Below, piece after piece: positions 10,225-18,948 of a stretch of DNA of 64,000 bases. Each line of letters begins with the position of its first letter. Within the stretch, counting starts at the first letter, position 1. A program made the position numbers and the translations under genes. This DNA comes from Truepera sp. GTDB taxonomy: Bacteria; Deinococcota; Deinococci; Deinococcales; Trueperaceae. A model generated the notes under the pieces. It was not told the DNA's origin. It saw only the letters and a list, made by a program, of their open reading frames with translations, and ran no database searches. Where the stretch lies: contig JAGXSJ010000137.1 of assembly GCA_018333895.1 (NCBI GenBank), forward strand, positions 1-64,000. Direction: 5' to 3'.

Positions 10225-10709
10225 GCCTCACTGCCTACCGCATCAGCAAGGCCACCTACCAGACCACCAGCATGACGGGCATGGGGGCTTTTCTGCACGG
10301 GGCTCGCTGGAACGCGCCTGGGCAGTATGTGGTCTACGCTAGCGGCAACCTGAGCTTAGCCATGCTTGAAGTGTTGGTACACCTAGATGACGCTGAAGCG
10401 CTTTGGGCCGTGCCACACGTCTACCACTCCCTGCGCTGGCCAGAAAGGATCATCGCCACACTTGACCGCAGCGCCCTACCCAAAGGGTGGAACGACCGCC
10501 CCGAGACTTTAGTCAGCCAAGCGGTTGGCAATGAGTGGCTGGAACGTCAAGCGAGCGCTGTACTGGCAGTGCCGAGCGTGGTCACCCCGCCTGAGCTACG
10601 CTTCCAGCCGCTCTATATGAACTACCCAATCAACCCTCGGCACCCAGATTTTGCTGCAGTAGCGGTGGGCCAGGTTTACGGGCTCGAGTGGGACACGCGC
10701 TTGCGCTAG
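10221..10709 (+). CDS. RES-domain toxin (start moved upstream to CTG)
   Basis: ORF track starts at ATG 10272, but the in-frame upstream codons LSLTAYRISKATYQTTSM restore the YRIS N-terminus; GARWNAPGQYVVYAS and LEVLVHLD motifs follow. Confidence 0.8.
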   Translation: MSLTAYRISKATYQTTSMTGMGAFLHGARWNAPGQYVVYASGNLSLAMLEVLVHLDDAEALWAVPHVYHSLRWPERIIATLDRSALPKGWNDRPETLVSQAVGNEWLERQASAVLAVPSVVTPPELRFQPLYMNYPINPRHPDFAAVAVGQVYGLEWDTRLR

Positions 10710-10762
10710 CTCATTACCCCTGTTCCTCACAGCGGTTTTCACAAATACTGAGTCGCCTTAGC

Positions 10763-10864
10763 GCAGGTATCATCTCTGCAAAGGCGTCCTGCGAGTAAAC
10801 CGCAGGATAGAGAACGATTCGCAGTCCTGCGAGCACCCGCAGGATCAAACCAGATGATACCTGC
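10763..10864. repeat. MITE-like element copy M1
   Basis: Perfect 13-bp terminal inverted repeat GCAGGTATCATCT (10763-10775) / AGATGATACCTGC (10852-10864). Homology with copy M2 extends leftward to about 10730 (CAGCGGTTTTCACAAATA). Contains two nested short palindromes. Confidence 0.85.
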
Positions 10865-10866
10865 TA

Positions 10867-11331
10867 TCAGTCGGTAGTCTCAACTACCGTGGTGCCGCCC
10901 AGGCGGTCGCCCCAGCGCCGTCCCTCTTTGTCGGTAGCCACCAGGATGATCTCAATCAGAGCAATAACCGGTGCAGCGACCCACAAGAGCGCCAGCGCGA
11001 TCCAGCCGATAACCGGAATTAGCACCAGGACTAGGCTGATAAGGCCCAGCGCCAACATCCAGTTGCGTTTAATGGAGGTAGTTATATCCATCGGCTGACC
11101 ATCCAGGCGGATCGGCTTGAGCTTCATCAGCGTCTTGCCGACCGAGCGGCCCCGCAGGTACTCGTAGTCGAGGCCGTCGCGCAGGAGGATATAGAGGCCG
11201 CCGATGATGCCACCGACCCAGGGGATGAGACCAACCACCCCGGCAATAGCACCGTCGATGATGGCGGCAATGAAGCGCTTGCCCAGATCGGCCTTGGCTG
11301 TCTGGGCCACGGGCTGGGGAGAGGGTTCCAT
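10867..11331 (-). CDS. RDD-family membrane protein
   Basis: LGKRFIAAIIDGAIAG ... GRSVGKTLMKLKPIRLDGQPM with TM segments. Confidence 0.85.
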   Translation of the reverse strand: MEPSPQPVAQTAKADLGKRFIAAIIDGAIAGVVGLIPWVGGIIGGLYILLRDGLDYEYLRGRSVGKTLMKLKPIRLDGQPMDITTSIKRNWMLALGLISLVLVLIPVIGWIALALLWVAAPVIALIEIILVATDKEGRRWGDRLGGTTVVETTD

Positions 11332-11375
11332 AGTTGCCTCCTATTGACAACGTGCAGCGCTAGTGTAGCACACTC

Positions 11376-12716
11376 TTACGGATACATCCGCGTCAACATG
11401 CGCGGGAAGGGGATGACTTCGCGCAGGTGGGTCACGCCGGTCAGCCAGGCCAGGGTGCGCTCGAGCCCCAAGCCGAAGCCCGAGTGGGGGACGCTGCCGT
11501 ACTTGCGCAGGTCGAGGTACCAGGCGAACGCCTCCTCGGGCAGCTGGTGTTCGACTAAGCGCTGTTTTAAGAACGCATAGTCGTGGATACGCTGGCTCCC
11601 GCCGATGATCTCGCCAAAGCCCTCGGGGGCGATCACGTCGGCGCACTTTACGCGAGAGGGGTCGTGGTCATAGGGCTGCATATAGAACGCCTTGGTCTTA
11701 GCCGGCCAGGAGTGGATAAAGAGAGGCCGATCAAAGGCGTTGCCGAGGATGGTCTCGTGTGGTGCGCCAAAGTCGTCGCCCCAGCTTAGCGGCTCGCCGT
11801 GCTCGGCCAGGAGCGCTAGGGCCTCGTCGTAGCTAAGCCGCGGATAGTTACCCTGGGCGCTGGGCAGGAGCTTACTAACCTCGCGCCCCAGGAGCGCCAG
11901 CTCCTGCGCGCGCTTATCTAGCACGCGGCTCACCAGGTAGACTAGCAGCTCCTCTTGTAGCTGCATACTCTCTTCGTGCTCCAGGTAAGCGACCTCCGGC
12001 TCGATCATCCAGAACTCCAGCAGGTGCTTGCGGGTCTTGGACTTCTCGGCGCGGAAGGTCGGGCCAAAGGTGTAGACCTTGCCATAAGCCAGCGCCCCAG
12101 CTTCGGCATAAAGCTGGCCGGACTGCGACAGGTAGGCGGTGTCCTCGCCAAACAGATCGATCTCGAAGAGGTTAGTGGTCCCTTCCACCGCGGTGGGCAT
12201 AAACAGCGGCGCATCGAAGCGCAAAAAGCCGCGCTCGGCAAAGAAATCGTGAATGGCCCGCTCGAGCTCATCGCGGATGCGCATAATCGCCCACGGCCCA
12301 CGGTGGCGCAGATAGAGGTGGCGGCGCTCCATGAGAAAGTCCACCCCGTGCTCTTTGGGAGTAATCGGGTACTCGTCCTGCGCCGCATCCTGCGGCGCAA
12401 GCGCGCAGGACGCAGGATGCGGCGGGGCGACAACCCTGACCCCAGTTACCGCCAACTCGACCCCGGAGGGCGAGCGCTCATCGGCACGGACCGTGCCTGT
12501 TACCACCACACTGGTCTCTTGCGTCAGCGACCGTGCGGTAGCAAAGACCGCTTCAGCTACCTCGCTCTTGACCACCACCCCCTGAACGAAGCCGGTGCCG
12601 TCGCGCAGTTGCAAGAAGGCGATCTTGCCGCTGCTGCGCGAGCCGGTCAGCCAGCCCTTAAGCTCTACCGTTTCGCCGATATGCCTGGATAACGCTTCGA
12701 TATAGACGTGTGGCAT
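11376..12716 (-). CDS. asnS: Asparaginyl-tRNA synthetase, carrying an in-frame palindromic insertion
   Basis: OB-fold, [58 protein letters not shown]. Start set at [10 protein letters not shown] (12716). Confidence 0.95.
   Translation of the reverse strand: MPHVYIEALSRHIGETVELKGWLTGSRSSGKIAFLQLRDGTGFVQGVVVKSEVAEAVFATARSLTQETSVVVTGTVRADERSPSGVELAVTGVRVVAPPHPASCALAPQDAAQDEYPITPKEHGVDFLMERRHLYLRHRGPWAIMRIRDELERAIHDFFAERGFLRFDAPLFMPTAVEGTTNLFEIDLFGEDTAYLSQSGQLYAEAGALAYGKVYTFGPTFRAEKSKTRKHLLEFWMIEPEVAYLEHEESMQLQEELLVYLVSRVLDKRAQELALLGREVSKLLPSAQGNYPRLSYDEALALLAEHGEPLSWGDDFGAPHETILGNAFDRPLFIHSWPAKTKAFYMQPYDHDPSRVKCADVIAPEGFGEIIGGSQRIHDYAFLKQRLVEHQLPEEAFAWYLDLRKYGSVPHSGFGLGLERTLAWLTGVTHLREVIPFPRMLTRMYP
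12376..12424. repeat. Nested palindromic repeat inside asnS
   Basis: 14-bp inverted repeat CGCCGCATCCTGCG (12381-12394) / CGCAGGATGCGGCG (12411-12424) around an inner TCCTGCG...CGCAGGA hairpin; encodes [19 protein letters not shown]. Confidence 0.9.
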
Positions 12717-12732
12717 AAGAGAGTCTATCAAG

Positions 12733-13533
12733 CTACCGCCGCAGGGCCAGCTCGAAGGCTTCTGCCGCGCCGCACGCCTCGACATCGCCCACCACGGTCG
12801 GGTAGCGCGTCAGCAGCTCAGGCTCACTGTTAGCCATCACCACCGGATGACCGACTCGCTCGAGCATGGGCAGGTCGCCGCGGCTATCACCGACCGCCAT
12901 GATGTTAGCTAGGTCGATCTTGAGGTGCTTGGCCAAGTGCTCCACTGCCGTCCCCTTAGAGACTCCCGCTTGCGTGATGCTGATAAAGTAGGTGTCCTTT
13001 AGTACCGGCGAGCTGGCGCGGCTGATCTGCATGTTGTTAAGCTTAAGCGCTTCTACGATGCTAAGTTGAGCGGAGGTTACCACCCACTGCGCACGCACTA
13101 TCGGCTCACTGGCTAAGACGCTTTTGAGGTCGCGCACCACGGCGCTCATAGCGATCATCTGGGCGTGCGCTTCGCTTAAGGGGGTCTTGCGCTCGACGAA
13201 CATCTCACCAGGAGTGTAGAGCTCGAGCACCAGATTGCGCTCGCGCGAGAAGGCGATGACCTGCTCGGTTACCGCCCCAGGCAAGGCATGAACCGAAAGC
13301 GGCCGACCGTCAGGGTAGCTAATTACCGCTCCGCTATGGAAGATATGGGGGTTGTTCGGCCCTAAGCGCTGTGCCACCTTCTGAGCGCCACCGCCACAGG
13401 GACGGCCGGTGCAGACCGCCGCCTTGACACCCGCCGCCTTAGCCTTTTCAACCGCCTGCCAGACACACTCCCGGACCAAGCCGCTGCTGCCGATCATGGT
13501 GCCGTCTAGATCCACGATAACGAGTGGAATCAT
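12733..13533 (-). CDS. HAD-superfamily hydrolase (Cof-like)
   Basis: [43 protein letters not shown]. Confidence 0.88.
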   Translation of the reverse strand: MIPLVIVDLDGTMIGSSGLVRECVWQAVEKAKAAGVKAAVCTGRPCGGGAQKVAQRLGPNNPHIFHSGAVISYPDGRPLSVHALPGAVTEQVIAFSRERNLVLELYTPGEMFVERKTPLSEAHAQMIAMSAVVRDLKSVLASEPIVRAQWVVTSAQLSIVEALKLNNMQISRASSPVLKDTYFISITQAGVSKGTAVEHLAKHLKIDLANIMAVGDSRGDLPMLERVGHPVVMANSEPELLTRYPTVVGDVEACGAAEAFELALRR

Positions 13534-15293
13534 GCTATAACTTTCAAGCGCAGCTCCGCTAACTGCGCCGAGGTGAGTGCTCTGGGTGCCCCGGTGAGCG
13601 GATCTACGCCGCGCTGATTCTTGGGAAAAGCGATGACCTCGCGCAGGCTGCTGGCCCCGGCCAAGAGCATCACCAGGCGATCCAGCCCCCAGGCGATGCC
13701 GCCGTGGGGTGGAGCGCCGTAGGCAAGCGCCTCCAAAAAGAAGCCGAAGCGCTCCTTAGCCTCAGCCTCGCTAAAGCCTAGCGCCTCAAACATCTTGAGC
13801 TGCACGTCGTAGCGATGGATACGGAGCGAACCACCGCCGATCTCGTTGCCGTTTAAGACCAGGTCGTAAGCCCAGGCCCGCACCGCGCCGGGATCGCTAT
13901 CCAACTTGGCCAGGTCCTGGTCGTGCGGGCGGGTAAAGGGGTGGTGCATGTAGGTGTAGCCGCCCCGCTCTTCGTCGCGCTCGAGCAGGGGGAAATCGAC
14001 CACCCACAAGAAGACCAGTGCCTGCGCATCATAGAGGGCTAGGTCGCGGCCCAACTTAGTGCGCACCGCCCCGAGCGCCGTACAAGCTATCTGCCAGCGG
14101 TCAGCGGCGATTAACAGCAGATCGCCCGGCTGTGGCGCCTGAGCCAGCAGCGCTGCCTGCTCAGCTTCGGATAAGGCCTTGGCAATAGAGCCGCTAAACC
14201 CGTCGCCCTCGCGGCGCAACCAGGCCAAGCCCTGGGCGCCGTGCTGCTTAGCGTGGAGCTCGAGCTCTGTCAGCGTTTTGCGGCTGAGCTTGGCCAACGC
14301 AGCCGGTATGGGCAACGCCTTGATCGCCCCGCCGGCCTCCAGCACAGCGCTAAAGCTGCGCAGCGCAGTAGCGGCAAAGACCGCACTCAGATCCGTGAGC
14401 CGCAGTTCAAAGCGGAGATCGGGCTTGTCCGAGCCGTAACTAGCCATCGCCTCCTGGTAGCTTAGACGCGGGAAAGGGGTAGCTACTTCCCGACCCAGGG
14501 CGGTCTGCACCACGTGGGCCATCAAGCCCTCGTTTAAAGCCAGCAGATCGTCTTGGTCAATAAACGACAGCTCCAGGTCGAGCTGGGTAAAGTCGGGCTG
14601 GCGATCGGCGCGCAGATCCTCATCGCGGAAGCAGCGGGCAAGCTGAAAATAACGGTCAAATCCGGCCATCATCAGGAGCTGCTTGAATAGTTGCGGCGAC
14701 TGCGGCAAAGCGTAAAAGGCACCGGGCTGCACCCGTGAAGGGACGACATAATCGCGGGCGCCTTCCGGCGTGGACAGCGTCAGCAGCGGTGTTTCGACCT
14801 GAATAAAGCCCTGGGCGTCGAGGTAATCCCAGATCGCTTTGCTAATAGTGTGCCGCAAGCGAATGGGGTAGGCCGCCTCGGGGCGGCGCAGGTCTAGGTA
14901 GCGATGTTGCAAACGCAACTCTTCGCTGATCTCGCGGGCATCGACCGAGCCGTCGATCAAAAAGGGCGGCGTCTTGGACTCGGCTAGGATGACCAGATTG
15001 CTGGCCAGCAGTTCGACCTCGCCGGTGGCCAGGCGGGCGGTGCGCTGGCCCTCTGGGCGGAGGCGTACCGTCCCGGTGATCTCTAGCACGTACTCAGCCT
15101 TAGCCCGCCCGGCTTCGGCAAAGACGGGTGCCGTGTCCGGCACCGCGACTACCTGGATTAACCCGGCCCGGTCGCGCAGGTCGAGGAAAATTAGCCCGCC
15201 TAAGTCTCGGCGACGATTGACCCAACCCTGTAGGGTCACCGTCTGTCCGGCGTGCTGGGCACGTAGTTCACCGCAGTAGTGTGTTCGCTTCAT
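13530..15293 (-). CDS. aspS: Aspartyl-tRNA synthetase (bacterial type, GAD domain)
   Basis: [75 protein letters not shown]. Confidence 0.97.
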   Translation of the reverse strand: MKRTHYCGELRAQHAGQTVTLQGWVNRRRDLGGLIFLDLRDRAGLIQVVAVPDTAPVFAEAGRAKAEYVLEITGTVRLRPEGQRTARLATGEVELLASNLVILAESKTPPFLIDGSVDAREISEELRLQHRYLDLRRPEAAYPIRLRHTISKAIWDYLDAQGFIQVETPLLTLSTPEGARDYVVPSRVQPGAFYALPQSPQLFKQLLMMAGFDRYFQLARCFRDEDLRADRQPDFTQLDLELSFIDQDDLLALNEGLMAHVVQTALGREVATPFPRLSYQEAMASYGSDKPDLRFELRLTDLSAVFAATALRSFSAVLEAGGAIKALPIPAALAKLSRKTLTELELHAKQHGAQGLAWLRREGDGFSGSIAKALSEAEQAALLAQAPQPGDLLLIAADRWQIACTALGAVRTKLGRDLALYDAQALVFLWVVDFPLLERDEERGGYTYMHHPFTRPHDQDLAKLDSDPGAVRAWAYDLVLNGNEIGGGSLRIHRYDVQLKMFEALGFSEAEAKERFGFFLEALAYGAPPHGGIAWGLDRLVMLLAGASSLREVIAFPKNQRGVDPLTGAPRALTSAQLAELRLKVIA

Positions 15294-16587
15294 GATCCCT
15301 CGCTTGATGGCCGCGTAAGAATGCTGCTAGCTCGCCTTCGGGAACCTCAAACTGCGCTCCCGAGGCCAGCTCCTTGATCTGATAGCTCCCGTGCGCCCGC
15401 TCGCGGCTGCCGCGCAGTGCGGCCAAGACAGCGCCAGCTCGGTCCGCTTCCTTAAGCCCTTTGCCGGGGTTGCGCGGCGCATAGGCGTGGAGCACGACAC
15501 CGTGCCGACGGAGCGTAAAGGCCGCTTTGGCCACCTCGCCGACCGCCTCTTCGTCCATGGGGATCAGGTAGAGCAGCGGACGGACAGACCCAGTTGGCAG
15601 CGCCCCCTCTTGCTGCAAGGCATCGAGCAAGCGCTCGAGGCCAAAGGCCCAGCCGACCCCCGGCGTGGGCGGACCGCCGAGCTGCTCAACTAAGCCGTCG
15701 TAGCGGCCGCCGCCGCACAGCGCCGACTGCGCCCCGATAGCGCCGTGGTGAAACTCGAAAGCGGTGCGGCGGTAGTAGTCCAGGCCGCGCACCATGTTGG
15801 GCTCGAGCTCAAAGGGGAGCTGCCAATCCGACAGGTAGGCCTGGACCTGGGCGAAGTGAACCTTGGCTGCCTCACCCAGAAAATCCAGCGGGCGCTTTAA
15901 GCTGGCAACAACCGCCTGATCTTCGGCACTCTTACTGTCTAGCACGCGCATCGGATTAAGGCGCAAGCGCTCGCGGCTGGCTTCGGAGAGCCTATCCGCC
16001 AGGGGTGTCAGCGCCTCACGTAGATAGTGGTTATAGGCCTGGCGGTCCTCGGGGTCGCCAACCGAGCCGAGTTTGACAACCAGCCCGCGCAAACCCAGCT
16101 CGCTAAATATCTGATACAACAGGGTGATAGCCTCAGCGTCCAGCAGCGGCGCGTCCAGCCCCAGTAGCTCGCAGTTGACCTGATGAAACTGCCGAAAGCG
16201 CCCGCGCTGCGGCTTCTCGGCGCGAAAGACCGGGCCGATGCTCCAGAGCTTGATGGGGGAGGGCCAGACATACAGACCGTGCTCGATAAAGGCGCGCAGC
16301 ACACCGGCGGTAAACTCGGGCCGGAGGGTAAGCGAGCGAGCGCCGGCATCAAAGAAGGTGTACATCTCCTTTTGCACCACCAAGTCGGCCGACTCGCCGA
16401 CCGACTTGGTAAAGACTTCGCTGTATTCAAAGATGGGCGGAGTAAGCTGCACCGCTCCTGCTCGCTCGAGCACCTGTTTGGCGACCGCGGCGATCCTGGC
16501 CCACTGGGCGTGCGCTTCGGGGAGCGTGTCGTGCGTCCCTTTGACCCGAGCGAAGCGAGAGTGATTCTTGGCGGCTTGGAGCTTCAT
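15268..16587 (-). CDS. hisS: Histidyl-tRNA synthetase
   Basis: [67 protein letters not shown]. Confidence 0.96.
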   Translation of the reverse strand: MKLQAAKNHSRFARVKGTHDTLPEAHAQWARIAAVAKQVLERAGAVQLTPPIFEYSEVFTKSVGESADLVVQKEMYTFFDAGARSLTLRPEFTAGVLRAFIEHGLYVWPSPIKLWSIGPVFRAEKPQRGRFRQFHQVNCELLGLDAPLLDAEAITLLYQIFSELGLRGLVVKLGSVGDPEDRQAYNHYLREALTPLADRLSEASRERLRLNPMRVLDSKSAEDQAVVASLKRPLDFLGEAAKVHFAQVQAYLSDWQLPFELEPNMVRGLDYYRRTAFEFHHGAIGAQSALCGGGRYDGLVEQLGGPPTPGVGWAFGLERLLDALQQEGALPTGSVRPLLYLIPMDEEAVGEVAKAAFTLRRHGVVLHAYAPRNPGKGLKEADRAGAVLAALRGSRERAHGSYQIKELASGAQFEVPEGELAAFLRGHQARDHEANTLLR

Positions 16588-16641
16588 ACCGGCTCAGTCT
16601 AACCCGCCGGCCTAGTCAACGAGAGCTGTCGAGCCCAGCTT

Positions 16642-17010
16642 CTAGCGATTGCTAGGTAGCGCGTTGCTCCTTACGCCATCGACTACTACCAGCGCAAAGC
16701 CAACTCCCACGCCGTTTGGCGCACCGACCACAATGCGGTTAGGACTCCACTCCCGCACGTCGGGGATGCGAAAGCCGCCCTGCCCTGAGCTGTCGGCGCC
16801 TATGACCACATAGCTGGTTTCGCCCGGAGCGCCAAAATAGCGGCCTTGTAGGACGATTACATCCTGCCTAACCGTCACCGAAACAAGGGTCGGAAGGATG
16901 TTGTCTTGCACGGTTGTGGTGGGGGCACAGGCCGCCAGCAAGAGCAGCGCCAAGCCCAATAGAACGAGATGCCTTAGAAGCTTCACGATAGCCTCCTTAC
17001 TACGCACCAT
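16642..17010 (-). CDS. Small lipoprotein, IPT/TIG-like
   Basis: Lipobox-like LLLLAAC after a hydrophobic stretch; start placed at MVRSKEAIVKLL (ATG 17010). The longer ORF runs into the upstream tandem palindromes. Confidence 0.6.
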   Translation of the reverse strand: MVRSKEAIVKLLRHLVLLGLALLLLAACAPTTTVQDNILPTLVSVTVRQDVIVLQGRYFGAPGETSYVVIGADSSGQGGFRIPDVREWSPNRIVVGAPNGVGVGFALVVVDGVRSNALPSNR

Positions 17011-17039
17011 ATTACCCTCAGCGCGGCACGTCAATGGCA

Positions 17040-17095
17040 TCCTGCAAATATCTGCAGTCCTGCAAGTATCTGCAGTCCTGCAAGTATCTGCAGGA
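17040..17095. repeat. Tandem array of three TCCTGCAARTATCTGCAG palindromes
   Basis: 18-bp period units starting at 17040, 17058 and 17076, ending TGCAGGA. Confidence 0.92.
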
Positions 17096-18154
17096 TTACC
17101 ACTCATCCACTACCGCCTTCAGCGCGCGGTCATCGGCCTTGGCATAGTTGCGGGCCATATCCAGGGTGGCATGTCCCAGGTGATCGGCCACCTTGGTTAT
17201 GTCGCCGGTCTGGCGCTGCAACAGGGTGCCGGCAGCATGGCGCAGGGCGTGGAGCCCTTGAAACCTAACGCCAGCGGCGCGGCAGGTGCGGGCTAGCCGT
17301 TCGCGGGCGCTGAGGCGCGAGCGGAAGGGGAGAACCCACCCATCCTGCAACTTGTGTGCAGGACCACCCACCCCCAGGTCCTGCCCCTGCGAGTGAACCG
17401 CAGGGGCACACGCAGGATGGGGGGGACGGACTAGCTGACCAAGTGCCTCGGAAAGCGTCTTAGACAGGTTAACGGTGCGCTTTTTGTCACCTTTACCGTG
17501 CAGGACGACGAGTTTACGGTTTACTAGATCAACCTCCGACCAGCGCAGCGCTAACATCTCGCTGATCCGTAGACCAGCGTGCGCCCCCAACAGGATCAAA
17601 GCGCGGGTGACGGGGTCGGCTACCGCCAGCAGGCGCGTAACTTCAAGCTGGCTGTAAGCGCCCTGGCGCTCCCACGGGGCGGTTTTGTCCTTGGCAGCTT
17701 TAGCGTCAGCAAACGGTTCGGCTTCAGTAGCGCCGGCCCAGCGCAGCGCCTTGTAAAGGGCCTTACCGGCGGCGATCTTGACACGCACCGTGGCGGGCTT
17801 GCGGCCGCGGCACTCCATGGTGCGGAGCCAGACCGCGGCGGCGTCGCGACCAGGGCGTAATAGGTTTTCTCCCTGCCAAGCAGCCAGCAGATCCTTAACC
17901 CCACGGCGATAGGCCTTATAGGTGTTGACCGATACCAGCGCGCCCGACTCGCCGTGCAACGTTAGGTGCGCTTCAGTTAGCTGCCATAAGGTTTCAAAGT
18001 CGCGCTCGTTGGCAGCTCTAACGGCCAAGCGGCGGAGGTCGGCGGTGCTGAGGCTAGCAAGAAAGCGGGCGCGGCCTACCTGGTCCCCTGCAGATACTTG
18101 CAGGGCTGCAGATACTTGCAGGCTGGCAATGGCTAATTCTAATGGGTCTGCCAT
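17096..18154 (-). CDS. Tyrosine recombinase/integrase with two in-frame palindromic insertions
   Basis: Catalytic set visible: AGLRISE (R), GKGDKKR (K), HALRHAAGT (HxxR), LGHA (H), ARNYAK (Y). Start placed at MADPLELAIA (ATG 18154). Confidence 0.9.
   Translation of the reverse strand: MADPLELAIASLQVSAALQVSAGDQVGRARFLASLSTADLRRLAVRAANERDFETLWQLTEAHLTLHGESGALVSVNTYKAYRRGVKDLLAAWQGENLLRPGRDAAAVWLRTMECRGRKPATVRVKIAAGKALYKALRWAGATEAEPFADAKAAKDKTAPWERQGAYSQLEVTRLLAVADPVTRALILLGAHAGLRISEMLALRWSEVDLVNRKLVVLHGKGDKKRTVNLSKTLSEALGQLVRPPHPACAPAVHSQGQDLGVGGPAHKLQDGWVLPFRSRLSARERLARTCRAAGVRFQGLHALRHAAGTLLQRQTGDITKVADHLGHATLDMARNYAKADDRALKAVVDEW
17339..17421. repeat. Compound nested palindrome inside recombinase gene
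   Basis: Outer 10-bp inverted repeat CCCATCCTGC/GCAGGATGGG around two hairpins (17343-17363 and 17379-17417). Confidence 0.88.
18086..18123. repeat. Two-unit tandem palindrome near the 5' end of the recombinase gene
   Basis: CTGCAGATACTTGCAGGG / CTGCAGATACTTGCAGGC, 18-bp period; encodes SLQVSAALQVSAG. Confidence 0.88.
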
Positions 18155-18156
18155 CA

Positions 18157-18184
18157 CCCTACGATAACACGTCTTATCGTAGGG
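18157..18184. promoter_or_regulatory. 11-bp inverted repeat abutting the recombinase start codon
   Basis: CCCTACGATAA (18157-18167) / TTATCGTAGGG (18174-18184), two bases from the ATG (18152-18154, minus strand). Confidence 0.6.
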
Positions 18185-18218
18185 TAGACGCTGTCCTGAG
18201 CAACGCGAAGGAGGCGCA

Positions 18219-18293
18219 TCCTGCGGCGCAAGCGCGCAGGACCGCAACCCGGTCAACGCTCGGCCTGCAATCCTGCGAGCAGTCGCAGGATTG
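18219..18293. repeat. Two intergenic palindromes
   Basis: TCCTGCGGCGCAAGCGCGCAGGA (18219-18241) and CAATCCTGCGAGCAGTCGCAGGATTG (18268-18293). Confidence 0.88.
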
Positions 18294-18481
18294 CCGCCGC
18301 AGGATCAGCGCTGGTCGCCGATATGCCGTCCCTAACAGCTTTTCTGCAACGACGCGCTATAATGCGTTTTAAGGGGCCTCCGGCACGAATTAAGGGGTAA
18401 GGGTGCGGGGGCAGTGGCGGGTAGAAACTCTTGTTGGGCTATCTTAAGGTGCCGTTAAGGAACGATGGCTAATGTACGGCC

Positions 18482-18910
18482 ATGCTCGCCAATGCCAATT
18501 ACGTCACCCAGACGGAGCCGGTCTCAATCTATGCCGGCGCGCTCGTTCACGACATCGGCAAACTCTTTTTCACCAGGCGCATACTGCGCGGCGCCACTCC
18601 GCTTAACGCTGAGGAGCGCGCCATCATCTGGCAACATCCGGCGCTGGGCGCGGAGCTAGCCCCGAACTTTGGTCTGGTCGACTATATCGACATCATTGCA
18701 CAACACCACGAGCGCTTCGATGGCAGCGGCTACCCCTGGGGCCTGCGTGGTTCACAGATAAGTTTGGCTGCGCGGGTGGTCGCCGTAGCCGATGCGCTCG
18801 AAGTGATGACCACCGGCCGACCTTACCAACCCGCCAAGCCGCTGCACACCGCCATCGATGAGCTAGAGTCGCTCTCCGGCGCACAGTTCTGCCCACAGGT
18901 CATAGAGGGT
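18482..18910 (+). pseudogene. HD-GYP domain remnant (N-terminally truncated, C-terminus diverged)
   Basis: ALVHDIGKLFF, HHERFDGSGYPWGL, ARVVAVADALEVMTTGRPY are clear HD-GYP motifs. An in-frame TAA lies at 18470 just upstream; homology appears to stop near SGAQFCPQVIEG. Confidence 0.65.
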
Positions 18911-18948
18911 GTAGCGGGTGGCCGGTACGAGTTTAGTTGCGGATTTAG

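Noticed and set aside
11976-12692. 238-aa plus-strand ORF
   Set aside because: Antisense to asnS with no recognisable domain.
17040-17095. CRISPR-like array (three regular repeats)
   Set aside because: The units abut with no unique spacers, there are only three 18-bp palindromes and no cas genes are nearby.
17011-17106. Cys-rich N-terminal extension (NPADTCRTADTCRTADICR) of the 16642 lipoprotein
   Set aside because: Encoded by the tandem palindromes upstream of a well-placed ATG followed by a signal peptide; treated as untranslated.
17339-17421. tRNA or structured ncRNA (cloverleaf-like folding)
   Set aside because: No T-loop GGTTCRANYCC or anticodon-arm features; the segment is inside an open recombinase ORF and is explained by nested palindromes.
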